DNA from: Saprospiraceae bacterium
GTDB lineage: Bacteria; Bacteroidota; Bacteroidia; Chitinophagales; Saprospiraceae
Assembly: GCA_016716335.1 (NCBI GenBank)
Contig: JADJWN010000004.1
Span: 1-64,000 of the forward strand
Direction of reading: 5' to 3'
DNA: 64,000 nt
The notes beneath the pieces are model-generated. The model ran no database searches. It saw only the letters and a program-made list of their open reading frames with translations, and was not told the DNA's origin. Position numbers and translations under genes: made by a program. Within the stretch, counting starts at the first letter, position 1; each line of letters begins with the position of its first letter. Positions 1 through 8,364 of the stretch are shown in pieces.

Positions 1-38
1 CCATCTTTTGAATTGTTGAACGGAATAGACAACAATAC

Positions 39-69
39 TTGACTTTTTGAGATAAATGTCTTAAATTTG
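39..69 (+). promoter_or_regulatory. Bacteroidota-type promoter of the Xre/RES operon
   Basis: TTG at 39-41 and TAAATTTG at 62-69 match the -33 TTG and -7 TAnnTTTG boxes used by the Bacteroidota primary sigma factor, with a 20-base spacer. The first gene starts 17 bases after the -7 box, so the leader is very short. Assigned from the motif only. Confidence 0.6.
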
Positions 70-82
70 CAGACAATAGTCT
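58..82. promoter_or_regulatory. Nested inverted repeats, possible antitoxin operator
   Basis: GTCT at 58-61 pairs with AGAC at 71-74, and AGACAATAGTCT at 71-82 is itself a palindrome with a 4-base loop. AGACAA also occurs at 27-32. The repeats overlap the -7 box and the expected transcription start. Xre antitoxins commonly repress their own operon, so an operator role is a reasonable inference, not shown. Confidence 0.35.
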
Positions 83-86
83 TATA

Positions 87-608
87 ATGTCAGTAACAAA
101 ATCAGTTCTGGAGCCGGTAAAAACGGTTCATTCAGATTTAAACCACCAGATCATTCAGTTTCTGAAAAGGATATGCAATGCGAATCAATTACCAACAATT
201 GGAGTTGATTTCACTTTTGAAGATTTTTTGGAAGATAAACTGCTCGTGATTGCTACCATAAGATCCGGCATACCATACACACTGTTCGAGGCGATTAAGG
301 AAATTACCCCATTTACTGAAAAAGACTGGGCCATGTATATGGACATATCCACAAAATCATTGCAAAGATTTAAAACTATACCCGGCTATCATTTTAAAAC
401 TATTCATTCTGAGAAAATTCTTGAACTTGCAGAAGTGACAAAAATGGGTATGGACGTGTTTGGTGATTTGAAAAAATTTAAACTTTGGTTAAATACGCCC
501 AATTTTGCTTTCGGAAATAATACACCCTTTGAATTATTGAAGGATTCTTTTGGTAAGGAAATGGTAATGGGAGAGCTTGTAAGAATCAATCACGGTATAT
601 TTGTTTGA
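87..608 (+). CDS. Xre/MbcA/ParS-family antitoxin
   Basis: Antitoxin of a RES-Xre type II toxin-antitoxin pair (173 aa). The last ~55 residues carry the hallmarks of the Xre/MbcA/ParS toxin-binding domain: the WLNTPN motif, a following TPFELL segment, and a terminal glycine-isoleucine turn (NHGIFV). The middle region (about residues 75-120) would be the Xre-type DNA-binding fold, with a KSLQRF segment. The N-terminal ~50 residues are not recognisable. The gene overlaps the RES toxin by 8 bases, which implies translational coupling. The family neutralises RES toxins by blocking the NAD-binding site and represses the operon. The start is an ATG just after a good promoter. Confidence 0.85.
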   Translation: MSVTKSVLEPVKTVHSDLNHQIIQFLKRICNANQLPTIGVDFTFEDFLEDKLLVIATIRSGIPYTLFEAIKEITPFTEKDWAMYMDISTKSLQRFKTIPGYHFKTIHSEKILELAEVTKMGMDVFGDLKKFKLWLNTPNFAFGNNTPFELLKDSFGKEMVMGELVRINHGIFV

Positions 609-1068
609 TGTGGAAGTTTACAGATTGGTTAGGGAAAAATATGCTTTCCCATTGTCTGGCTTAGGAGCTTCAATAAAAGGAGCAAGATGGAATTCTGTTG
701 GCACTGAAATTATTTATACTGCCGCAAACAGGTCATTGGCTATGGCCGAAGTTGCTGTACATTTAACACTTGCCACGTTACCACAAGATTTTTTGATGCT
801 TTCACTTTTTATACCTGATGACTTAAGCATAAAAATTATTGACGCAGCCTCCCTTCCGGATAATTGGAATTATTTTCCCTATCCTTCTTCTACACAACAA
901 ATCGGAGATGCTTTTGTGAGAGAAAACAAATATTGTGTAATGAAGGTGCCATCTGTGGTGACCTTTGGAGATTTTAATATTTTGATAAATCCCAAACATT
1001 TGGAATTCGGCAGAATCAGCATTGTAAATGTAGAGAAATTCCCTTTTGATAAAAGGATTTTCAGGTAA
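601..1068 (+). CDS. RES-domain toxin
   Basis: Toxin partner of the preceding antitoxin, 155 aa, the usual length for RES proteins. The RES fold is supported by an N-terminal YRLV arginine, the GARWNSVGTEIIYTA block, and the AMAEVAVH segment holding the conserved glutamate. Characterised members (ParT, MbcT/Res) act on NAD+, by phosphorolytic or hydrolytic depletion or by ADP-ribosylation; which applies here is unknown. No ATG exists at the 5' end: the start is TTG at 601 or GTG at 610, both at the end of the antitoxin gene, so expression probably depends on coupling. No frameshift is visible, so the pair appears intact. Confidence 0.85.
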   Translation: MFDVEVYRLVREKYAFPLSGLGASIKGARWNSVGTEIIYTAANRSLAMAEVAVHLTLATLPQDFLMLSLFIPDDLSIKIIDAASLPDNWNYFPYPSSTQQIGDAFVRENKYCVMKVPSVVTFGDFNILINPKHLEFGRISIVNVEKFPFDKRIFR

Positions 1069-1219
1069 GGAATTTTATTATACCCTGAATACAATTTTCA
1101 TGAATACCAATAGTTTTTCAGTGTTTTAAACTTAAGACAAGAATTCCAATCTAAGTTCATCATTAAATCCGGTTAATGATTCATCAAACTGATTAAATTT
1201 ACCCGCAAATCATTTTCAT

Positions 1220-2506
1220 ATGTTCAGAGCAGTAATTTCTACTTCATGCTTAATGTTTTTGATTAATGGTGTGATTTTTTCTCAAAATACCATCCTTCAT
1301 TGCGGTAAGCTGATAGATGTTGATAAAGGAAGTACCAGGGATAATATGTCTGTCATCATCAGTGATGGAGTGATTGTCGGGGTGGAGCAGGGGTTCAGGC
1401 AAGGCAAAAAAGAAGACAAAGTCATAGACCTGAAAAATATGACAGTAATGCCCGGCTTTTGGGATATGCATGTACATATCGAGCATGAATCCAACCCTAA
1501 ACGATATGAAGACAGTTTTCGCGAAAATGAAAGTTATGTGGCCCTCAAAGCCACAAAATTTTGTGAAAAGACGCTGATGGCCGGTTTTACCACCATTCGG
1601 GATCTGGGAGGCAGCGGTATCAATGTGTCTTTGCGTGAAGCCATCAAAAACGGATTTATCATAGGCCCAAGAATATACACCTGCGAAAAGTCGATAGCCA
1701 CTACCGGAGGACATGCAGACCCTACCAATGGAGTAAGGGACAACCTCAAAGGAGATCCCGGCCCCAAAGAAGGAGTGATCAACGGCCCTGAAGAGGCGGC
1801 CAAAGCCGTCAGGCAAAGGTATAAGAATGGGGCTGATTGTATCAAGATCACCTCTACGGGTGGTGTACTGAGTGTGGCGTCAGACGGCAGCGGTCCGCAG
1901 TTTACCATAGAGGAGGTAAGTGCCGTAGTGAGGGCAGCGGATGATTACGGTTACGTAGTGGCTGCTCATGCCCACGGAACAGAGGGAATACGCAGGGCTG
2001 TACTCGGGGGAGTGCACAGCATAGAACACGGTACTTTTCTCACTGATGAGGTAATGGATCTGATGATAGAAAGAGGCACATGGTATGTGCCTACGATTTC
2101 CGCCGGAAAATTTGTAGCTGAAAAGGCCAGGGTGCCCAATTTTTATCCCAAAATGGTAGCTAAGAAGGCGGCAGAAATAGGTCCGCAAATTCAGGAGACA
2201 TTTGGTAAAGCCTACAGAAAAGGAGTTAAAATCGCTTTTGGTACTGATACAGGAGTAAGCCTGCACGGTGATAATGCCATGGAATTTGTGTATATGACAG
2301 AAGCAGGGATGAAACCTATGGAAGCTATACAATCAGCTACAAAAAATGCGGCACTGCTCATGCGAAAATACGATACCATGGGTAGCATAGACACCGGAAA
2401 AACCGCAGACATCATCGCTGTAACCGGTGATCCGCTCCGGGACATCAAAGCCTTGCTCAAAGTGGATTTTGTCATGAAGGAAGGAGTGGTGTATAAAGGA
2501 ATATAA
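1220..2506 (+). CDS. Exported metal-dependent amidohydrolase (imidazolonepropionase-like)
   Basis: Amidohydrolase-superfamily enzyme of 428 aa with an N-terminal signal peptide (about residues 1-21, cleavage near FSQ). Metal-site motifs appear in the expected order: DMHVH at residues 82-86, KITSTGG (candidate carboxylated lysine) near 209, HAHG near 250, IEHG near 270, and GTDTG near 342. It is most like the cd01299 group, which includes exported Xaa-Pro dipeptidases and imidazolonepropionase-related enzymes, so a periplasmic dipeptidase role is plausible but the substrate cannot be read from the sequence. It stands alone on the plus strand. A bidirectional hairpin about 100 bases downstream could terminate it. 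Confidence 0.85.
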   Translation: MFRAVISTSCLMFLINGVIFSQNTILHCGKLIDVDKGSTRDNMSVIISDGVIVGVEQGFRQGKKEDKVIDLKNMTVMPGFWDMHVHIEHESNPKRYEDSFRENESYVALKATKFCEKTLMAGFTTIRDLGGSGINVSLREAIKNGFIIGPRIYTCEKSIATTGGHADPTNGVRDNLKGDPGPKEGVINGPEEAAKAVRQRYKNGADCIKITSTGGVLSVASDGSGPQFTIEEVSAVVRAADDYGYVVAAHAHGTEGIRRAVLGGVHSIEHGTFLTDEVMDLMIERGTWYVPTISAGKFVAEKARVPNFYPKMVAKKAAEIGPQIQETFGKAYRKGVKIAFGTDTGVSLHGDNAMEFVYMTEAGMKPMEAIQSATKNAALLMRKYDTMGSIDTGKTADIIAVTGDPLRDIKALLKVDFVMKEGVVYKGI

Positions 2507-2605
2507 GAGTAAATTGCAGCAAAAATCGGTAAGGGATAAAATACCAATGGTAGTTTTTGAGGCAGAACCCACGGCTTTCGGTGAAGACCGGGATTAGGTA
2601 TAAAA

Positions 2606-2633
2606 AAAATGGTCGCCCCCCAGCGACCATTTT
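2606..2633 (-). terminator. Strong hairpin terminator, best oriented for the minus strand
   Basis: A perfect 11-bp stem (AAAATGGTCGC at 2606-2616 with its complement at 2623-2633) encloses a 6-base loop. Read on the minus strand it is followed by eight T residues (the A run 2602-2609), a good intrinsic terminator. On the plus strand only a short T tract follows, so it may be bidirectional. It lies just after the stop of a small minus-strand ORF. Confidence 0.75.
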
Positions 2634-2635
2634 AC

Positions 2636-2794
2636 TTAATTATTATCCATGAACATATCCACAATTCCTGCGATACCCGGGATCTCACTCCGTGTATCTA
2701 CTCTTATATAACCAAAACTCAAATCTTTCAAATTTTTGATTCGGATTACCGGGAGTAGTGAGTTGCACTCAGGCTTTTGGGAGGTACAACTCAC
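2636..2794 (-). CDS. Possible 52-residue peptide gene
   Basis: An open frame reads from a GTG at 2794 to a stop at 2636, ending 3 bases before the strong minus-strand terminator at 2606-2633. The peptide has two cysteines near its start (SCTSQKPEC), then KNLKDLSFGYIRVDTRSE and an acidic end (DMFMDNN). The N-terminal half could also begin further upstream, up to a stop near 2815. I recognise no family. Support is the composition, the absence of other features in this 690-bp gap and the adjacent terminator; no clear minus-strand promoter was found. It may be the degraded end of a larger gene. Confidence 0.3.
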   Translation of the reverse strand: MSCTSQKPECNSLLPVIRIKNLKDLSFGYIRVDTRSEIPGIAGIVDMFMDNN

Positions 2795-2819
2795 TATTAC
2801 CGGATTTTTTTAATCCCAT

Positions 2820-3195
2820 GAACATATCCGAATTTGTACTGACTGATTCTTTAACCAGTGTGAGTATTGATGTTTAATCAATTTCACGATACAATTATCG
2901 GGGCATTTGAATCGCTGTGCAAATACAAATTTTTAATAAAGTAATATATAAAAAATAATAATATGAACTTTTTAAATTTTGAAAATAATTCATTTTCAGT
3001 GTTTTATAAATAATGCATTGTTAACCCAAAGGGGATTTTTTGTTTTTTTATATCTTAAAAGAAGGAGGTCAGGTTCATTTTTTTAGAAAAAATATTGTTA
3101 ATGAGGGTGAAAAAATCATTCAGGAAGGTGAAGGAGGGATTTTTTTTTGGGATTGTTGCAGACATCCTGAAATGAAAAGATTTTCATTTTGATAC
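2820..3195. other. AT-rich intergenic region without a recognisable gene
   Basis: Very AT-rich DNA with stops in all frames. GGATATGTTCATGG (minus strand) occurs both near 2815 and near 2648, a short local repeat. No promoter with both boxes was found for the flanking minus-strand genes. Confidence 0.5.
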
Positions 3196-3199
3196 CCCG

Positions 3200-3430
3200 T
3201 CAATGATTGAAAATCCAATGTATTAATCGGACTATGAGATTCAAAAGGATGGAGAGCAGAATCATGGTGGTGATTGGAAAGTAAAATCTGAAATTCTCTC
3301 TTTCAATACGGATATCGCCCGGCAATTTACCTAAGAAAGAAAGCTTGTCACCGGCAAAATACCAGATCAATCCGGCCAGAATTAAAAGCACACCGGCTAC
3401 AATAAGCCACTTCCACCCTTCCTGCATCAT
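3200..3430 (-). CDS. DUF2905 family small membrane protein
   Basis: A 76-aa protein with two membrane helices (about residues 8-26 and 52-73) separated by the conserved hydrophilic loop containing LPGDIRIERENFRFYFP, the signature of the DUF2905 family. The function of the family is unknown. Its ATG overlaps the stop of the upstream nucleotidyltransferase by 4 bases (ATGA), so the two are probably translationally coupled. Two consecutive ATG codons are available, at 3430 and 3427. Confidence 0.85.
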   Translation of the reverse strand: MMQEGWKWLIVAGVLLILAGLIWYFAGDKLSFLGKLPGDIRIERENFRFYFPITTMILLSILLNLIVRLIHWIFNH

Positions 3431-4335
3431 TCCCAGAGTTTTTGGGGATATACTTGTTTTTCGATGAGTGCGGTAATCCGCTGCATTACATAAGGCTTAT
3501 CTTCCTGATAGGTGACACCAAACCAGTCTGAATCCGTATCTATTACCCTTACCTTCAGTATCTTCTGCTGAATCAGATAATCTATCAGTATGGGGATGAA
3601 AAACTCAGATTTCAGTTCCATGCCACTTTCTTCGAGAAATTGTCTGAACAGTTTTTCGGCATAGCCAAAATACGAGGGTAGAAATCCCCACATATTCATG
3701 GATACGAGAGTGTTTTCAGCCAGTGTGGTAAAAGTGCCGTCATCTTGCGGATACCGGATCATCCCATCATCATCTCTTTTGATTTTTATACATTCCTTGA
3801 CTCCCGTCAGGTATCCCTGATCGTCAGCGATGCATACTCCACGATTGACCGTACCATGTTCTGACAGGGTGTTTTTGAGGTAATAAGCTACCACGGCATA
3901 ATCGCCCTGTACATTGCCCGAATCCGTAAGAAAAGCAGCCAGTTTGCTGTAAGCATCCACTCCATAGTAATCATCAGCATTTATGACTCCGAAAGGTTCG
4001 TGTATCACATCCTTTGCTACCCATATGGCATGTGCGGTACCCCAGGGTCTCTCCCGTTCAGGATGTATTGTGTAGTCGGCAGGGATGTTCTCAATTTCCT
4101 GTGAAACAAAAGCCAGCTCAATCTTACCTTCGAGCCGGGGGCGGAAATAAGCCTCAAAGTCTTCCTTGAAGAAATCTCTGATGATAAAAACCACCTTTCC
4201 GAATCCGGCCTTTATGGCATCATATATGGAATACTCGATAATGGTTTCGCCGTTGGGTCCAAAGCCATCCATCTGTTTAAGCTTGCCATATCTGCTGCCC
4301 ATACCCGCTGCCAGTACCAATAAAGTAGGTTTCAT
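3427..4335 (-). CDS. Sugar-phosphate nucleotidyltransferase family protein
   Basis: A 302-aa nucleotidyltransferase of the GT-A/NTP-transferase fold. The N-terminus carries the nucleotide-binding signature LAAGMGSRYGKLKQ, followed by GETIIEYSIYDA; NADDYYG near residue 120 supplies the metal-binding aspartates. Such enzymes activate sugar-1-phosphates for glycan synthesis. The exact sugar and nucleotide are uncertain, and the divergent C-terminal half has no acyltransferase or left-handed helix repeat. It is coupled to DUF2905 downstream and lies next to a polysaccharide-type locus on the same strand, so a role in glycan precursor supply is likely. Confidence 0.8.
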   Translation of the reverse strand: MKPTLLVLAAGMGSRYGKLKQMDGFGPNGETIIEYSIYDAIKAGFGKVVFIIRDFFKEDFEAYFRPRLEGKIELAFVSQEIENIPADYTIHPERERPWGTAHAIWVAKDVIHEPFGVINADDYYGVDAYSKLAAFLTDSGNVQGDYAVVAYYLKNTLSEHGTVNRGVCIADDQGYLTGVKECIKIKRDDDGMIRYPQDDGTFTTLAENTLVSMNMWGFLPSYFGYAEKLFRQFLEESGMELKSEFFIPILIDYLIQQKILKVRVIDTDSDWFGVTYQEDKPYVMQRITALIEKQVYPQKLWE

Positions 4336-4519
4336 AATATTATTTTATCAGCTGCAAAGGTAGGATTTGCCCGCCAAACCATCTGCACATACTGCGGCTT
4401 TATATTACAGGTTAGCTTTAATATAATAAAGAAGAGCTTTCATTTTTAAGAGTTTATCTCATTAGGCGGAATATGGAAATATCAGCCATTAAGTGCCCTG
4501 CCCTCATGCATCTATTTAC

Positions 4520-6021
4520 TTAAAATCTCAGCAACTTTTTGACCCTCAGTATGAAATTATCCGTAAATGCATTGATATCTTCTGATATACCGGAGAAATA
4601 AATCATAAGACCGTAGGCAAGACTTATCAAACCAGCTTTTAAAATAATGGCAGTGACAGGGTGCGAAGGGAAGGGCACTATCCGGATCAGGACAAAAACC
4701 ACCATGAATATCCCCAATAAACTGAGCAGAGCAAGAGAGAATGGATGCATTTTCAGTTTCAGGTAAATGAATGTGATTTTCATGATGTTGAAAAGGCCCA
4801 TGGATATAAAGCTCGCCATTGCTGCACCCAGAGCCTGATATTTGCCGATGAGGTAAAAATTCAGAAATACATTGAGTATGCCGAGACTCAGGATGAAAGC
4901 AAGGTTGTACTTGTAATATGAAGAAAAATTGATAATCGGATTGTTGACACTGGTGAGTTGTTCCATCAGCTTGGTGCCTGCAAGAAACAGAAAAATTAGC
5001 TGTCCGCCTTTGAATACCTCCGGCTTGGATGAGATGGATGCCAGGTCCCCGAAACAATACCAGATACCCAGAAATAATAAGCCACCGGCTATCAGGAGAT
5101 TGACCGATGATTTTTTATACAATTTATCTATATTGGCCAGGTCGTTTTGAAGCCATGATTTGGATATGATGGGCCCCGTGATGTTGTTCAAGGCCTGAGA
5201 AGGGATATCTATCACACTTGCCATGGTCAGTATCATGAAATATATTCCTGCCTGTGTGTAATCCAGCATGCCGCTGATCATGATAATATCTATGCGGTAC
5301 ACCAGGATCGCCCCTATTATGGTCAATGCATTGAAAAGGCTGTAGGTGGCAATAGGTCTCAGTGTTTTTTTGGTGAAAAACCTGGGTTGAAGCTCAGATT
5401 CAGACCGCCAAGCCGTTGGAGATAAAACAGAAGCGAGGCTATGACCAGCACATGAAAAAATATGACTGACGGACCTACGGCACTTACCTGCATCACTCCG
5501 TAATACACACAAAGTACCACAAGGGGAAGATAAACCTTATACCCTACATTGTGCAGCATGGAAGGTACGGTGATGCGTCCGTAATTGCTGATATAATTGG
5601 TCAGCAGTGTCACCATGGTAATCATCCAGGTGAGCGTGAGAATGATGAATTCATTTTCGGCAAATACCTTACTGTCTATGCCTGCCTTATCCAGCAACTG
5701 GTAAAATGAGTTTTTGAAAACACTGTAAAGGAGGATAAGTAAAATAAAGCCCAGACTCACACCGATAATCAGAAAAAGCAGAAATCCCCTGCCTTTGAGG
5801 GCATCATCCTTTTTGGTCTCAGTATAAAATCTGATAGCCGCCATCGTCAGACCCAGACCGGCCACAGGAGTGAGAAAGGACCCGGCATTATACAAAAACT
5901 GCGCATATCCCAGAGCACCCTCCCGGAGCGGATATACGCCCAGTATGCTGATCATCCCTATGAAAGCGCCGGCAAAGTTGACAATCGTAGTCTTAATACT
6001 TTGCCTTGCAATAACCCCCAT
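4520..6021 (-). pseudogene. Wzx-like polysaccharide flippase, frameshifted at an A7 tract
   Basis: Two overlapping frames together make one ~500-aa MATE/Wzx-type multi-spanning protein. The first (6021 to about 5372) begins MGVIARQSIKTTIVNFAGAF and covers about six membrane helices. The second (about 5372 to 4520) continues from KKTLRPIATYSLF with the remaining helices. The break is at a run of seven A on the coding strand (plus-strand T7 at 5365-5371). Adding one A gives an open frame of exactly 501 codons. Family members translocate lipid-linked glycan units across the inner membrane. The break may be a real mutation, a homopolymer read error, or a slippery site permitting -1 frameshifting. 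It heads a polysaccharide locus. Confidence 0.8.
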
Positions 6022-6150
6022 ACAATTAAAAATTTCGTAAATTTACTACTTTATTTCTGGAGATGAAGTAGATAGATATAGTGCTTTTTTTTATTTGTTC
6101 ATTTTGGCGTTAAAGAACTGATTGAAAACCCTGCCTTAATCCCTGATGAT

Positions 6151-7979
6151 TCATTGATGTTTCATCCACTCATTCAATGTCACAAGTTTCCATAGATTGG
6201 ATGATTCACTGATTTTTCCGTTTTTAAAATCTTTCACAAGCTTATACACTTTGGGCATATCACAGACACCTTTGATATATTTCAGATTGTCTTTTTCGAG
6301 CAAATGACTCAGTTGATTGCGTAGCCATTTGGTCTCGCCAGGAGTAGTAAATCCTCTTTTGTCAGTTCTTTTCAGTACACTTTCAGGGGTGATTTCTTTG
6401 GCACTTTCTCTCAGCAGGTATTTGGTAAATCCATTGCTCATTTTGTAATCAAACGGAAGATTAAATACATATTCGACAAGTCTGTGGTCCAGATAAGGTA
6501 CTCTGGATTCTATGGTAAATGCCATGGAATTTCGGTCCTCAAAATGAAGCAGATTGGGCAAAACCAAAAGTCTGATGTGTTGTAAAAATACGGTGTCATA
6601 CCAGCTTACATAGCTGTTGTCCACAAAATCAAAGGTGTGGTCTATAGGATTTTTCATAAATTTATTAACGGCCTGAAGTTCTGCTTTTTTCAGCTGTTCG
6701 TACGGAATAAACATTTTTCTGAATGCTCTGCCGTAAAGCATGAGTTTTGATGCCAGGCTAAGCCCGTTATTGGCAGCATATATTTCAATTTCGCTTGCAA
6801 GCTTTTGAAATTTTCCACTCCTCATCAGAAATGAAAAATAATAGGGATAAAAGTTGGTATAACCCCCGAAATATTCATCAGCACCCTGACCGTCAATCAT
6901 TACTTTGACCTGGTCTTGAGAGGCTGCCCGGAATAAAAAATACTGGGACAAAACACCTGAGCCCGGATAGGGTCCATCCTGAATATGTACCATTTTCTCG
7001 AAAGCATCCCTTATGTCGTCATCGGAAGGTGTGATATAGTGTGGATTGATATTGGGATACATATTTACTACATCCTTCACCCATTTTCTTTCATCAGTAT
7101 CACCTTTTCCATCATAATAGACATTGTAGGCTTCAAAGTCAAAAGTGAAGTATTTTGAAATCATGGATGCGAGTATGGAGCTGTCTATCCCTCCGCTCAG
7201 ACAGACACCTACTTTCACATCACTTCTGAGGTGTTGCTGAACACTCCTTCTCAGCAAACTGTGTACTTCTGTCACTGCCTCTGAAAAACTGATTTCAGAT
7301 TTCGAACTCTTCAATCTCCAATACTGCGTAATTTCTGCCTTTCCGTTGCGTAAGACCAGATTCCTCGACGGTTCCAGAGCTTTCAGCTGCTTGTACCAGC
7401 GCTGATCTCTGTATTCTACCAAACCAAGCGTGAGAAACCTGTCAATCTGAGCAAGGTTGAGATCGTTTTTGAATATCTGTGTTAATTTCAGGGCTTTGAT
7501 TTCAGAAGCAAAGTAAAACCTGTTGTTTTCGAAAATGTAATAAAAGGGTTTGATACCAAATCTATCACGGGAACAAAACAAAGAATTGTCTGACTTGTCC
7601 AGTATAGCAAAAGCCCACATTCCCATAAATTTTTCAACACAATTTTCCCCCCACACTTCATAGGCGTGCAGTATCACTTCCGTATCGCTTTGCGTTCTGA
7701 AGTGATGACCCAGATTTTCCAGCTCTTCCCGGATTTCTATATAATTATATACTTCGCCATTATATACAATAGTGTAATTTTTGTAGTCAAATGGCTGGTT
7801 GGCTTCATCAGTGATGTCTATAATAGAAAGTCGGTTGTGTCCAAGTACAAAGTCGCCTGAAACCTGAACCCCGAAAAATCATGTCCCCGATGATTAATAC
7901 TGAATAGCATCTTGTGGATGGTAAAATCTTTTTCACTTTGTGACAAATATGGATCGTAAAATCCGGCAATCCCACACAT
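6151..7979 (-). pseudogene. asnB: AsnB-type glutamine amidotransferase (copy 1), frameshifted
   Basis: Asparagine synthase (glutamine-hydrolysing) family. The true start is ATG at 7979, giving MCGIAGFYD with the catalytic Cys2 of the class II glutaminase domain. The frame breaks at about 7869-7872 (G4 on the coding strand) and resumes as VSGDFVLGHNRLSIID. One added G gives 610 codons, full length. The synthase domain has the PP-loop SGGIDSS and GQGADEYFGGY. AsnB paralogues in surface-glycan loci often amidate sugars or uronic acids rather than make asparagine, and the neighbours here fit that. A minus-strand CAAATGTA (8000-8007), the reverse of TACATTTG, is a candidate -7 box without a clear -33 box. 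Confidence 0.85.
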
Positions 7980-8088
7980 AAAGTAGTCAATTAAGGCCGC
8001 AAATGTATGTATAGTTGCAATAGTTTGTATGGTATGCCTGACCTTATTTTTAGGATGATTTAATTTCTAATGGTATTATAATGTTTTT

Positions 8089-8118
8089 TTTGAAGCATAC
8101 ATTTTTACCATACCTTTG
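8089..8118 (+). promoter_or_regulatory. Bacteroidota-type promoter upstream of the GT4 gene
   Basis: TTTG at 8089-8092 and TACCTTTG at 8111-8118 match the -33 and -7 boxes with an 18-base spacer. The next plus-strand gene begins only at 8365, because a 180-bp inverted-repeat element lies between promoter and gene, giving a leader of about 240 bases. Confidence 0.6.
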
Positions 8119-8131
8119 CCAGGCAGTTATT

Positions 8132-8311
8132 AACCCGGATTATGCACCAGAACTTAGGTATGTGGAATCAATTGATAATATGATAATCACTTTCGCTAAC
8201 GAATCTAAGTACCCCATTGAGGTGACTGAGTGTAAGTGATCCGTCTTGGCGGAGACTTATTTTCCCGCCATCTATTTTCGTAAAAGATTTTCTGGTGGAT
8301 AATCTCAGGTT
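8132..8311. mobile_element. MITE-like element with ~21-bp imperfect terminal inverted repeats
   Basis: The left end AACCCGGATTATGCACCAG is matched in inverted orientation at 8290-8311 (reverse complement AACCTGAGATTATCCACCAG), with one indel and a few mismatches. TTAA occurs at both outer boundaries (8130-8133 and 8310-8313), like a TTAA target duplication. The interior has no ORF of note. A second element with a related left end lies at 31203-31330. No transposase of this family is in the window. TTAA targeting is known for piggyBac, and I recall the same for the related IS1380 family; assignment to either is inference. Confidence 0.55.
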
Positions 8312-8364
8312 AAAGTCATTACTAAAGAAATTTTTCATTCATAAGAATAAGTCACTATTCTCAC

